In this document: positions 18,458 through 26,950 of the stretch, one piece after another
Position numbering within the stretch: the stretch's first letter is position 1
Layout: the number at the start of each line of letters is the position of its first letter
Assembly (NCBI RefSeq): GCF_025725665.1
Contig: NZ_CP107009.1
Coordinates: 1,674,001-1,738,000, forward strand
Length of the DNA stretch: 64,000 nucleotides
Source of the DNA: Halomonas sp. LR3S48
GTDB lineage: Bacteria; Pseudomonadota; Gammaproteobacteria; Pseudomonadales; Halomonadaceae
Reading direction: 5' to 3'
Program-made: the position numbers and the translations under genes
Notes under the pieces: model-generated
The model's input: the letters and a program-made list of their open reading frames with translations, nothing else
What the model was told of the DNA's origin: nothing
Database searches by the model: none

Positions 18458-19222
18458 CTATTGCTTCACGGCATGAAGCAGGAACTCCCGATTGCCATCT
18501 CCCCCAGTGATCGGGCTTTCCTGCCAATGGCGGATCGCCAGGCCTAGCTCGGCGCAGCAGGCGCGGATGGCGGTTTCCACTTCTGCGTAGCGCATCGGAT
18601 CGGCCACGATTCCGCGTGAGTTGACCCCACCCGGCCCCACCTCGAACTGCGGCTTGACCAGGCTCAGCAGCTCGGTGCCAGGGCATAGCAAGGCAGCGAT
18701 TTGCGGCAGGATCAGTGTCTGTGAAATGAACGAGACGTCCATCACCGCCACGTCGGGGCCTGTCGCCTTTTGGGCGGCGAATGCCTCGCAGAGGCGAGGA
18801 TCGTCGATCATTGCCCGGGCGTTGAGCCCCTCCAGGCAGGTCACGCGAGCGTCGCCGCGCAGTTCGGGGTCGAGCTGGCCGTGACCGACCTCGACCCCGA
18901 TCACATGGCGCGCGCCGAAGGCCAGCGCGCAATCGGTGAAGCCGCCGGTGGACTGGCCCACGTCGAGCACCAGCTTGCCTTCGAGCGCCATGCTCAATGC
19001 TTCGATGAGTGCTTCGAGTTTCAACCCCGCCCGTGAGACATAGCGCTCCTCTGGGTCTTCGGTGACCGTGAGGCGACAATCCTCGGCCAGTTTCTCGCTC
19101 GGTTTGTCGAGCACCCGGCCGCTGCTGGCAATGCTGACTCGGCCATGACGAATCAGTCGCTGGGCGCGCGTGCGCGAACGGGCCAGGCCCTGGGAAACGA
19201 GCAGTTGATCGAGGCGGGGCAT
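18458..19222 (-). CDS. tlyA: TlyA-family rRNA 2'-O-methyltransferase
   Basis: A 254-residue protein with an N-terminal S4 RNA-binding domain (about 1-65; RLDQLLVSQGLARSRTRAQR) and an FtsJ-like SAM methyltransferase domain with VLDVGQSTGGFTDCALAFGA and IGVEVGHGQL. Actinobacterial TlyA methylates 16S and 23S rRNA cytidines; the gammaproteobacterial role is less clear. The start at 19222 gives the family length; the frame stays open far upstream but there it is antisense to the next gene. Confidence 0.9.
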   Translation of the reverse strand: MPRLDQLLVSQGLARSRTRAQRLIRHGRVSIASSGRVLDKPSEKLAEDCRLTVTEDPEERYVSRAGLKLEALIEALSMALEGKLVLDVGQSTGGFTDCALAFGARHVIGVEVGHGQLDPELRGDARVTCLEGLNARAMIDDPRLCEAFAAQKATGPDVAVMDVSFISQTLILPQIAALLCPGTELLSLVKPQFEVGPGGVNSRGIVADPMRYAEVETAIRACCAELGLAIRHWQESPITGGDGNREFLLHAVKQ

Positions 19223-19255
19223 GGCATGACTCCGACAGCCGGAAGCGAGACAGGC

Positions 19256-19268
19256 ATTATGACATAAT
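19256..19268. repeat. Perfect inverted repeat ATTATG-A-CATAAT between divergent genes
   Basis: A 13-bp symmetric site in the 76-bp gap between tlyA and the abrB-like gene. Each arm also resembles a -10 hexamer, so it may be either an operator or part of two face-to-face promoters. Confidence 0.5.
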
Positions 19269-19298
19269 CGTTTAGTTAGCCGGTTAATGGAGGGCCGC

Positions 19299-20351
19299 GT
19301 GGACCGAGACATGAGTGGGGCGATGGTCAGGTCGCTGGCCATCGGTGCGCTGGGGGGGCTGGCGTTCCAGCTCGTCGGCATGCCGCTGGCATGGATGCTG
19401 GGGCCGCTGGCGGCCAACCTTGTCGTCTCGGCGAAGGGCATAGACGTGCGCGTGCCCGAGCCGTTGCGCGAAGTCTTCCTCGGCGTGCTCGGCCTGGTGC
19501 TGGGCAGCCAGGTAACCCCGCAATTGGCCGAGCGAGTACTGGACTGGCCGCTTTCCGCGGCGCTACTGCTACTCGGTGTCGCCGCTTCCACGGCGGTGGC
19601 GGCCGCCTGGTATCGGCGCTGTGGCTTCGATGCGGTGAGTGCCTGGTTCGCCTCGGCCCCTGGGGCCTTGACGGCGATGATCCTGATGGGGGAGAAGGCC
19701 GGCGGCGATCCGGGGCGTATCGCCATTGCCCAGTCGTTGCGTGTGGTGCTGGTGGTGATGATTCTGCCACCGCTGTTCTGGTTCTACGAAGGCGCCAGCG
19801 GAGCCGAGGTGGCTGCCGCCGTTGATCGTGAACTTTCATCCGCATGGATGTTGCTGGCTCTGCCGCTGCTCATCCCGCTGGGGCGCCGCCTGCGGCTCCC
19901 CACCCCCACGCTGCTCACCCCGATGCTCTTCGCCGGCGTGCTCTCCGGCTTCGGCTTCGCCAGCCTGAGCCTGCCGGATTGGGGCATGAACCTGATGCTG
20001 TGGGTACTGGGCTGCGCCATCGGCTCGCGCTTTCGTGGGCTCTCCTCGGCGCGGCTGGGGCGCTATCTCCTCGAGGCCTTCGTCGCTACCCTGGTGGCAC
20101 TGGTAGTGCTGGCCGGCTTCGCTGAGCTGATTCATCGCCTGGTGGGCGTGCCGCGGGACGTGGCTCTGCTGGCACTGGCCCCTGGCGGCATCGGAGAAAT
20201 GGCGATACTGGCAGTGGCGCTGGACCTAGACCCCGTCTTCGTTGCCTTCCATCACCTGCTACGCATGATGGCACTCATGCTGTTCGCCCCGTTCTGGGCG
20301 CGCTGGCTGTTGCGGCGTAAGGCGCTACACGAGTCATCTGAACAAGGCTAG
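19299..20351 (+). CDS. AbrB/AimL-family membrane protein (COG3180-like)
   Basis: About 350 residues, highly hydrophobic, with an internal duplication of the AbrB membrane domain (first copy about 10-150, second about 180-330; both with G-rich segments such as PLAWMLGPLAANLVVS and LAPGGIGEMAILAVALDLD). The family was annotated as a putative ammonia monooxygenase, but E. coli AbrB acts in regulation of aidB; real activity is unknown. GTG at 19299 follows TGGAGGG with good spacing; an ATG at 19287 would have no ribosome site. Confidence 0.82.
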   Translation: MDRDMSGAMVRSLAIGALGGLAFQLVGMPLAWMLGPLAANLVVSAKGIDVRVPEPLREVFLGVLGLVLGSQVTPQLAERVLDWPLSAALLLLGVAASTAVAAAWYRRCGFDAVSAWFASAPGALTAMILMGEKAGGDPGRIAIAQSLRVVLVVMILPPLFWFYEGASGAEVAAAVDRELSSAWMLLALPLLIPLGRRLRLPTPTLLTPMLFAGVLSGFGFASLSLPDWGMNLMLWVLGCAIGSRFRGLSSARLGRYLLEAFVATLVALVVLAGFAELIHRLVGVPRDVALLALAPGGIGEMAILAVALDLDPVFVAFHHLLRMMALMLFAPFWARWLLRRKALHESSEQG

Positions 20352-22405
20352 GCGTCGCCGCTGCCGGGTCGAGGGCCACGGTCAGCTTGCAGCTCCGCTG
20401 CAGGCAAGCGGTCGGCGCCCCAACTGCGATGGACATAGGCAGTGACCCGGTCGAGTTCCTCCTGGCTGACTTGGGCCAGCTCGCCGCGTTCCAGAGGATC
20501 GTAGTGGAAGATGTAGAGGCGCGAGGCGAACTGCTCGAAGGGCAGAGAGGCTTCGCCGAAGCGTTCGGCATTGCCATCGGTGCTGACCCGCACGCCGTCG
20601 CCCCAGTCCTGGCCACTGTCGTTGTTGGGGTTGAAGAAGTAGACCCGCATGACGTCCGACGGGTCCAGCGATACCCGCAGGATGGTGATGGCGTGCCAGC
20701 CGATGAAGCGTGCCGCACTGTCGGTGACGGCGATACCGGCCGGCTGAGGGTGAATCAGCGGCTGGTTGCCGTTGTAGTAGGGGTGATAGCTGGCGTAGAA
20801 GTGGCGCAGGAAGGTGTCCAACTCCTGCAGCCGGCCGGTGGCGACGTCGACATTGATACGAAAGCCACGACCCGACCACCAACCGTGAAACTCGGGGTTG
20901 ACCCAGCGGTGCGGGTCGCCCTCGCGGCCGATACAGCGTCGGCCCATCTCTGCATAGATGCGGTCGAGGTGCGGTACCACGATCAGTGACACGGGGTCGA
21001 GGTCCATGGGCAGGCTATCGGCTACGCCGGATAGGCTTGCCATGGAGGAGAGCGGCATTCCCTCGAAGTGCATGATGATGTCATCGTCGCGGGCAGCCCA
21101 GGCCACCATCTGCAGCAAGTAGTCGGGATCGTTGTAGGCCCACATGGAGAGCGCCCGTGCCGACTGGCAGGTGGGGTTGTTGCCCTGGCCCACGCCGAGC
21201 GGTTGACCCAGCATGCACAGCACGCCCTCGAGCAGGCGCGCACGCGGCGAAACCGCCTCCCCGAAGGCAAGATTGAGGCGCGCCTGTGACCACTCGGAGA
21301 GCGGCAATCCCAGTTGCCGCCACATGGCGGGTGCCACGGGGGGTTGGTAGAGGATGCCGCGCTCCAGCATCAAAGCCAGGCCATAGACCGCTTGGGGCGT
21401 GGCGGGATGCACTGCGCTTCGAATCAGGGCGTGGGCGAGCTCGCGATAGCAGAGCAGGCAGTCGCGTCCGGTCGATGAAAGCCCCAGCGCTTCGGCCAGC
21501 AGATGGTCGCTGTGCTCCAGCAGGTGGCGCAGCAGCACCGGGTGATAAGCGGAGACCAGGCCGGTGTCATGCATGGCGCGTGCGAAGCCGGTGGCCTCTC
21601 CCTGCAGGGCGCTGTTGTCCATGCTCGACAGGCGCTCGCGATAGATCTCGATGCCGGGATCCTCGCGGCTGGCCCGGGTGGGGCCGAACAGCGAGCTGAC
21701 CAGGCGGTCGGCTCCCTGGCCGCTGGCGCCCAGGTCGATCTCGGGGTCGGCCTGGCAGATGGCGATCTGGGTGACCATCTGCTTGACGCTTTCGACCTGG
21801 ATAGGGCGCTGCTGGAGAATGCGCCAGATCTCCTCGATCAGCTTGTCGATGATGTGTTCGTAGCCGATGCGCTCGGCCAGGTGATGGAACAGGTGGCGTG
21901 GGATCTGCGCCAGCCGCCCCTGGGTCTCTCGCTCTGCCTCGCTGGGCGCGTTGAACAGCAGCCACAGGTTGAGTGCCATCACCTGGGTCAGGTAGTGGTG
22001 GGCCTGCTCGGCGGATATCAGGGAGTGCGGATAGTCGCCCTTGGCCACGGCGAGGAGGCGCAGTTCGCTCAGCGCCTCGATCACTACGGTATTGGCATCG
22101 GCATTCTTGAGCGCATGGGTGGTCAGGGCGGGCAGCAGGTACTGCGGCGTGGCCCAGTCGGAGCCGAGGAATACGCCCGCTTCCTCGAGGATCCTGGCGC
22201 GGTTTTCCATAGCCGCGGCACCGCCGGGCTGAAGCAGTACCCGGCGTGCCGTATCCAGTACGCGGGGAAGCTTGCCCGGCTTGGCGAAGTCGCGCGCCTC
22301 GCCGAGCAGGGCGATCGCTTCATCGAGATGCACCAGCAGACCCTGGAGCTTGTCGTCACTCGTCGGGGACTGGCCGGTATCCTGCGGGTCTCGGTTGGTG
22401 GCCAC
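20348..22405 (-). CDS. Unknown 685-residue protein with papain-like Cys-His-Asn signature
   Basis: I do not recognise a named family. GTG start at 22405 behind AAGGAG. Residues 1-400 look all-helical and soluble, with no signal peptide or membrane segment. The C-terminal third resembles a papain/transglutaminase-like fold: Gln408 and Cys413 in GQGNNPTCQSARALSMW, His571 in FIGWHAITILRV, and Asn592 in VYFFNPNNDSGQDWG, the order and spacing expected of a Cys-His-Asn/Asp triad with an oxyanion Gln. It lies 44 bp after an ATP-grasp gene on the same strand and probably shares its transcript. Possible roles are amidase, protease, transglutaminase or acyl transfer; all are inference. Four bases overlap the convergent abrB-like gene. 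Confidence 0.75.
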   Translation of the reverse strand: MATNRDPQDTGQSPTSDDKLQGLLVHLDEAIALLGEARDFAKPGKLPRVLDTARRVLLQPGGAAAMENRARILEEAGVFLGSDWATPQYLLPALTTHALKNADANTVVIEALSELRLLAVAKGDYPHSLISAEQAHHYLTQVMALNLWLLFNAPSEAERETQGRLAQIPRHLFHHLAERIGYEHIIDKLIEEIWRILQQRPIQVESVKQMVTQIAICQADPEIDLGASGQGADRLVSSLFGPTRASREDPGIEIYRERLSSMDNSALQGEATGFARAMHDTGLVSAYHPVLLRHLLEHSDHLLAEALGLSSTGRDCLLCYRELAHALIRSAVHPATPQAVYGLALMLERGILYQPPVAPAMWRQLGLPLSEWSQARLNLAFGEAVSPRARLLEGVLCMLGQPLGVGQGNNPTCQSARALSMWAYNDPDYLLQMVAWAARDDDIIMHFEGMPLSSMASLSGVADSLPMDLDPVSLIVVPHLDRIYAEMGRRCIGREGDPHRWVNPEFHGWWSGRGFRINVDVATGRLQELDTFLRHFYASYHPYYNGNQPLIHPQPAGIAVTDSAARFIGWHAITILRVSLDPSDVMRVYFFNPNNDSGQDWGDGVRVSTDGNAERFGEASLPFEQFASRLYIFHYDPLERGELAQVSQEELDRVTAYVHRSWGADRLPAAELQADRGPRPGSGDA

Positions 22406-22449
22406 GCCGACTCCTTGCTGATCAACCTGTCGTGCCCATGACGCCTTGT

Positions 22450-23673
22450 TCAGACATAGAAATCAAGCTCTTCCTGATGCTTGAGCATATCCCGGAGCCG
22501 ATTGGGGTCATCGCCCTTGAAGTAGATCAGCCCCCAGTGGGTGCCGAAGGCGGTGCGTTTGGTCACGGTTTCTTCCATGGGCGGCGTGAGTTCGTGCGAC
22601 TCGAAGTATGGGTCGTCCTCGACCTCTTCGGGGATCTCCAGGCGGCTGACCACGCGACGACGCGGATAGACGCCGAAGCAGCCAGCATAGCACTTGGCGT
22701 CCTCCACCTCCCGGGGGAAGAAGGCCTTGACCTCATCCGGGGTGGTCTTGGGGTCGAACACCAGCATGCTGGCCTGGTAGGCATTGAACCCGTACACGCG
22801 CTCGAGCAGTTCGAATACCTTGAAGCCCGGTGGGCGATAGGCGACCTCGCCGAAGTACATCTCGCCGTCGCTGGTGACGAAGTACTCGGGGTGGATCAGC
22901 CCGAACTCGATGTCGAACGCCTTGATCAGCTTCTCGATCTGGGCGGTGATCTGAGGACGATACTGCTCGAGTTCCGGCGAGGCGGGAACGAACACCGAAT
23001 AACCCAGGGTGACGTACTCCGAGATATTGAGGAAGGCGATCTTGCCGTTGTGGATCCATGCCTCGACGGCGAATTCCCAGCCATCCAGGTGCGACTCCAT
23101 CAGCACGGGGAATTCCTCGTCGGGGATGGTATCGACCTCGTCGGGGGTGCGGATCACCCGGTGGCCGAGGCAGCCGGCCTTGTCGAAGGCCTTGAGGTGA
23201 ATGGGGTCGTTGGGGTCGCCGTCGAGCTTGAGCAGGGTCTGGTTGACGCGCTTGAGGAAGCGAATCACGTCGCCCTTGTCATGCGCTTCCTCGAAGATGC
23301 CCACACGGATTCCACCGAGTTGGGCACGCCGCTTCATCAGGGCCTTGTCGCGCAGCAGCAGTGATTGGCCATAGAGGCGAGGGTTGTCGAGCAGTACCGA
23401 GTTGATGGCGCCTGCCCACTCAACGGTCTCCTCGAACAGGGGAATCGCCACGTCCACGCCGCGCTCCTGCAGCGTTTCGGCGATCTCCATGGAGCGGTCG
23501 TTAAGTCGCTCGAAATTCCAGGGTATGTGGGGGATATCGTGCTTCTGGCAGTACTCTTCTGCCCACTCGGGCGCCACCACCAGGTAGCGACGGTCGAAAT
23601 TCTCGGCGGCCTCGATAGCGTTCAGGCTCCAGCCGAGCAGTGCGATATAGCCCTTGTCGGGATTCTTTTCCAT
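22450..23673 (-). CDS. ATP-grasp carboxylate-amine ligase-like protein
   Basis: A 407-residue cytoplasmic protein. Residues 1-110 form an N-terminal Rossmann-like pre-ATP domain; the ATP-grasp core has IHLKAFDKAGCLGHRVI (Lys161), VLMESHLDGWEFAVEAWI (Glu193, Glu200) and HPEYFVTSDG with FGEVAYRPPG (Glu263, Glu276, Arg280), matching the metal-binding Glu and Arg of carnosine synthase/BacD/PurK-type ligases. Residues 320-407 are an acidic extension. ATP-grasp enzymes activate a carboxylate as acyl phosphate for attack by an amine or thiol. Substrate is unknown. A GAGGAG site precedes the ATG. The downstream partner has a papain-like signature. Confidence 0.82.
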   Translation of the reverse strand: MEKNPDKGYIALLGWSLNAIEAAENFDRRYLVVAPEWAEEYCQKHDIPHIPWNFERLNDRSMEIAETLQERGVDVAIPLFEETVEWAGAINSVLLDNPRLYGQSLLLRDKALMKRRAQLGGIRVGIFEEAHDKGDVIRFLKRVNQTLLKLDGDPNDPIHLKAFDKAGCLGHRVIRTPDEVDTIPDEEFPVLMESHLDGWEFAVEAWIHNGKIAFLNISEYVTLGYSVFVPASPELEQYRPQITAQIEKLIKAFDIEFGLIHPEYFVTSDGEMYFGEVAYRPPGFKVFELLERVYGFNAYQASMLVFDPKTTPDEVKAFFPREVEDAKCYAGCFGVYPRRRVVSRLEIPEEVEDDPYFESHELTPPMEETVTKRTAFGTHWGLIYFKGDDPNRLRDMLKHQEELDFYV

Positions 23674-23782
23674 GGGGCGTCTCCTCAGATGTAGTGTCTT
23701 TCTCCTCGTGTTCCCTTGCTCTCTCTACCCTAGCTGATTTGAGGTGGCCCTCACAGGGCGGGACCTGTCCGAGCAACGCTCC

Positions 23783-23811
23783 TTGCCCGCTCCCGGCGCC
23801 GCTGGTATAGT
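23783..23811 (+). promoter_or_regulatory. Promoter of the SRP RNA gene
   Basis: TTGCCC (23783-23788), a 17-bp spacer and TATAGT (23806-23811) form a good sigma-70 promoter about 70 bp before the mature RNA. Transcription from about 23818 would give a leader of roughly 60 nt. Confidence 0.7.
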
Positions 23812-23879
23812 GCACGCGCACTCGGCAAGCCATTGATGCAAACCGGGTTCGAAGCCTGCCAGGCAGGCGTCGTGACGTG

Positions 23880-23990
23880 GTGGCCCCGTCGGTCCTCCCG
23901 CAACGCTAAACCGCAAACCCCGCCAGGCCCGGAAGGGAGCAACGGTAGTGGTGGCCGCGTGTGCCGGGATGTGGCTGTCGGGGCCGCCTC
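23880..23990 (+). ncRNA. ffs: Signal recognition particle 4.5S RNA
   Basis: Small bacterial-type SRP RNA that binds Ffh and targets membrane proteins to FtsY/SecYEG. The conserved tetraloop and internal-loop domain is clear: CCAGGCCCGGAAGGGAGCAA, with the GGAA tetraloop, flanked by TCCTCCCGCAACGCTA on one side and GCGTGTGCCGGGATGTGGCT on the other, as in E. coli. The terminal helix is made by GGCCCCG (23882-23888) and CGGGGCC (23979-23985). Exact ends are estimated. The gene stands in a 534-bp non-coding stretch (23674-24207). Confidence 0.95.
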
Positions 23991-24146
23991 CATTTCGGCC
24001 CTTCCTTAATCCGACCGCTTTTCCCTCCCTTTTGGCCAAAACGTTTCGTTGCGTTTTGTCGCTTGGCCGTGACTCGCCTTCCGAAGCGGAAATGGCATGC
24101 CTGGCAAGGGATGGGCGCGGGCTGGGATACCTGGATTATTAGACCT

Positions 24147-24174
24147 TTGTCGAGTTAGACTTTGGTGTTAATAT
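24147..24174 (+). promoter_or_regulatory. Putative promoter of the 101-residue gene
   Basis: TTGTCG (24147-24152) and TAATAT (24169-24174) are 16 bp apart; transcription would begin about 25 nt before the ATG at 24208. Confidence 0.5.
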
Positions 24175-24207
24175 GCAGTGCAGCAAAACCCTTGAGGAGA
24201 TCCGCGC

Positions 24208-24513
24208 ATGCCGCTCGACACCACGCCCAGCACCGCTGTTCAGCGTAGTTTGCGTCAGTGCCTGTCGAACGCTGCCTTCCTGCTCTACCAGCAGGGTCAT
24301 GTGCTGGAAACCATCACGATTCCCTTCCGCGGGCTCGACAGCCGCGCTCTGCAGCAGTTGCGTGAGTCCTCTCACGAGTGGCCGGCTTGCCAGCGCGTAT
24401 TGGAGAGCAGCGAAGCCGCCGTCTACAACGAGCAGGGCCGCTTCGTGTTGAGCGCCATGGGCCGTGAGCTGCTGTTCGACATGTTTGGTGAGGGGGCGGC
24501 GGATTGCGCCTGA
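24208..24513 (+). CDS. Small protein of unknown function
   Basis: A 101-residue protein I do not recognise. It starts at ATG after a GGAG-containing site and has its own likely promoter and terminator, so it is probably a real single-gene unit. It is mildly acidic, without a signal peptide, membrane segment or repeated motif. Predicted features are a helical N-terminus (about 10-30), a short beta stretch HVLETITIPFRG, and a C-terminal helix with GRELLFDMFGEGA. Its neighbour is the SRP RNA gene, with no evident functional link. Confidence 0.68.
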   Translation: MPLDTTPSTAVQRSLRQCLSNAAFLLYQQGHVLETITIPFRGLDSRALQQLRESSHEWPACQRVLESSEAAVYNEQGRFVLSAMGRELLFDMFGEGAADCA

Positions 24514-24537
24514 GCCCAAGCAGCAAAGAGGCAAGCA

Positions 24538-24572
24538 AGCGGGGAGGCCCTTGGGCTTCCCCGCTGCGTTTC
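24538..24572 (+). terminator. Rho-independent terminator after the 101-residue gene
   Basis: Stem AGCGGGGAGGCCC (24538-24550) pairs with GGGCTTCCCCGCT (24553-24565, one G-U pair) and is followed by GCGTTTCC, a weak T-tract. Because the ABC operon converges here, it may act in both directions. Confidence 0.7.
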
Positions 24573-24635
24573 CGTCTCATTCCCCGGCTCAAATGATTCG
24601 TCGCGCAGGTCGAAGGCGACTCTCTGGTTGCCGGA

Positions 24636-25436
24636 TCAAAGATGTACTTGTGTCTGTTCCTGGCAGCCCAGGTGCTTGCGCAGAAAATTGCGGGTGCGCT
24701 CCTGGTCGGGGTGGGAGAACAAGTGGTCGGGGGTGTTCTCTTCGACTACCACGCCGCCGTCCATGAACATGGCCCAGTCGGACACGTCGCGTGCAAAGGC
24801 CATCTCGTGGGTGACGATGAGCATGGTCATGTGCTCCTCGGCGAGGCTTTTCATCACCCGGTTCACTTCTTCCACCAGTTCGGGGTCGAGTGCCGAGGTC
24901 GCTTCGTCGAAGAGCATGACCTTGGGCTGCATGGCCAGGGCGCGGGCGATGGCGACACGCTGTTTCTGCCCACCCGACAGGGAACTGGGATAGGCCGAGG
25001 CCTTGTCCGCCAGTCCCACCCGCTCCAGCAGCTCCATTCCCAGCTCCCGGGCGCTTCTTGAATCCATCCCTTTCAGCTTTCTTGGCGCCAACGTCACGTT
25101 CTCCAGCGTCGAAAGATGAGGGAATAGATTGAAGTGCTGGAACACCATGCCCATGTTCTGGCGTATATGGTTGATATGTCGTTCGAAGGCCAGGCCCTTC
25201 AGGTCTGGTCGATTGACCTGGACGCCATCCAGCAGGATGCAGCCCTCGTCGATCACTTCCAGGTTGTTGATGGATCGCAGCAGCGTGCTTTTTCCCGAAC
25301 CCGACGGGCCGATGATGGAGATTATCTTGCCGCGTTCGACCTTGAGGTCGATACCCTTGAGGACTTCGAGGTCGCCGAAGCGTTTCTTGACGCCCTTGAG
25401 CTCGACCATGGGCGTATCTGTTGTTGCTGTTGTCAT
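24636..25436 (-). CDS. Polar amino-acid ABC transporter ATP-binding protein
   Basis: A 266-residue ABC ATPase of the GlnQ/HisP type. Walker A is [14 protein letters not shown] (about residues 41-54), the Q-loop is [11 protein letters not shown], the ABC signature is [16 protein letters not shown], Walker B is [14 protein letters not shown], and the switch His is in VTHEM. The N-terminus has about 10 residues more than GlnQ. It is the last gene of a four-gene import operon (binding protein, two permeases, ATPase). Confidence 0.93.
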   Translation of the reverse strand: MTTATTDTPMVELKGVKKRFGDLEVLKGIDLKVERGKIISIIGPSGSGKSTLLRSINNLEVIDEGCILLDGVQVNRPDLKGLAFERHINHIRQNMGMVFQHFNLFPHLSTLENVTLAPRKLKGMDSRSARELGMELLERVGLADKASAYPSSLSGGQKQRVAIARALAMQPKVMLFDEATSALDPELVEEVNRVMKSLAEEHMTMLIVTHEMAFARDVSDWAMFMDGGVVVEENTPDHLFSHPDQERTRNFLRKHLGCQEQTQVHL

Positions 25437-25530
25437 GTTAGATCCTTGTTAGGAAATGCTGAACAAATCGGCGAGCGAGATGAGGTGCAACGCAGCGATT
25501 CGCTCGCGTAGCCATTTGTGCGGTGCTTCC

Positions 25531-26184
25531 TCAGCGGCGGGCGGCGGCACGGCGCTCCACCCAGGCTTGGCCGGTTTCCATCAGGATATTGATCAGGTAA
25601 TAAATGACGGCGATCGTGATGTAGAACTCGAAAGGGCGAAAGGTCACGCTGATCGCATACTGCGACATGTAGACCAGCTCGGCGATGCCGATGGCGGAGA
25701 GGACCGAGATGTCCTTGACCATGATGATCATGTTGTTGCCGAGCTGGGGGAGGGCACGATAGAACGCCTGCGGAAGAATGATGTAGAAGATGGTGGCGAG
25801 ATGGCCGAAACCCAGCGATCGCGAAGCTTCATATTGTCCGCTCGATACCGACTTGATGGTGGCAATGAAGATATCGGCATTGTAGGCCATGTAGTGAAAG
25901 CCGAGACCGAGAACGGCTACCACGATGGCTGGAATCAATATCCACTGTCCCATGCCGAAGTACAGAAAGTAGAGTTGGAGTAGCAGCGGTGTGGTCATGA
26001 ATAGCCAGATGAAGAAGCGCAGCGGCCAGTTCACGGCTTTCCTGGTGTAGAGAGTTATCACGGCGACGATCTGACCGCCGATGATCGACATGATGGCAAC
26101 CACCAGGCCAATCAGCAGTGTGGCTCCCACTCCTTTCAAGAGTGTCGGAAAGTAGGTGATGACGGGGCCGAAATCGAATTCCAT
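25531..26184 (-). CDS. Polar amino-acid ABC transporter permease
   Basis: A 217-residue integral membrane protein of the HisM/GlnP family, with about five hydrophobic segments and the cytoplasmic EAA-type loop EASRSLGFGHLATIFYIILP that contacts the ATPase. It lies 36 bp downstream of the other permease and probably forms a heterodimer with it. Confidence 0.9.
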   Translation of the reverse strand: MEFDFGPVITYFPTLLKGVGATLLIGLVVAIMSIIGGQIVAVITLYTRKAVNWPLRFFIWLFMTTPLLLQLYFLYFGMGQWILIPAIVVAVLGLGFHYMAYNADIFIATIKSVSSGQYEASRSLGFGHLATIFYIILPQAFYRALPQLGNNMIIMVKDISVLSAIGIAELVYMSQYAISVTFRPFEFYITIAVIYYLINILMETGQAWVERRAAARR

Positions 26185-26220
26185 GGAAACTTTCCCTGAT
26201 TGTTCTGTTGTCTGTCGGTT

Positions 26221-26877
26221 CTATAGGTAGGTGTATCGCGTGGCGCGCCGATAGAGAAACTCAACGATGCCCATGACCGCATAGATGATGACGATGTACA
26301 TCAGGGCGCTCAGCGTAAAGACTTCCAGGGGCTTGTAAGTGGAACCGATCAGACGCTGAGCCTGATAGGTCAGCTCGACCACAGAGATGATGGAAACCAG
26401 CGATGAGTTCTTGACCAGGATGATGGCCAGAACGCCGATGGAGCGAATCATCAAGCCGGCCGCCTGTGGCAGGACGATGTGCTGGAGCGTCGCAAAGCGT
26501 CCGAACCCCAGCGAGCGAGACGCCTCGTTCTGCCCGCTGTCGACCGATTCGATGGCGCCTCGAATGGCCTCGCTCATGTAGGCACCGATATTGAAAGCGC
26601 CAACCACCACGCCGCAGGTGAAAGGGTCCAGGCGCAAGCCGATGGCAGGTCCGCCGTAAAAGACCAGCAGCAGCTGTACGAAATAGGGGGTACCGCGAAC
26701 GACGCTGATGTAGGTGCGAGCCAGCCAGCGAACGGGAAGAGTCCGTGAGGTTCGTAGTGCCACCAGCGCGGAAGCGATGAAGAAGCCGAAAAACAGGGCA
26801 CGAGCCGATATATCGATGGTCACCCAGGCCGCTTTCACCAGCAGCGGCATTAATTCGATCATCAGGTTGATGTCCAT
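26221..26877 (-). CDS. Polar amino-acid ABC transporter permease
   Basis: A 218-residue HisQ/GlnP-family permease with about five membrane helices and the EAA loop EASRSLGFGRFATLQHIVLP, nearly the same as in its partner. It follows the binding-protein gene by 73 bp. Two unequal permeases with one ATPase is the usual layout of polar amino-acid importers. Confidence 0.9.
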   Translation of the reverse strand: MDINLMIELMPLLVKAAWVTIDISARALFFGFFIASALVALRTSRTLPVRWLARTYISVVRGTPYFVQLLLVFYGGPAIGLRLDPFTCGVVVGAFNIGAYMSEAIRGAIESVDSGQNEASRSLGFGRFATLQHIVLPQAAGLMIRSIGVLAIILVKNSSLVSIISVVELTYQAQRLIGSTYKPLEVFTLSALMYIVIIYAVMGIVEFLYRRATRYTYL

Positions 26878-26950
26878 GAGCTCCTTTGCCCTGTTGTTGT
26901 GTTTGTGGTGGTGATGGGGTCAGCAGGGCTCGCGCCCTGCTGCCTTGGAA

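Noticed and set aside
18458..19726. Long N-terminal extension of TlyA
   Set aside because: The extra 168 codons are antisense to the abrB-like gene and low in family resemblance; ATG 19222 gives the standard TlyA start.
23821..23870. Possible tRNA suggested by a T-arm-like GGGTTCGAAGCC
   Set aside because: No matching acceptor, D or anticodon arms and no CCA were found at the required distances; it lies in the SRP RNA leader.
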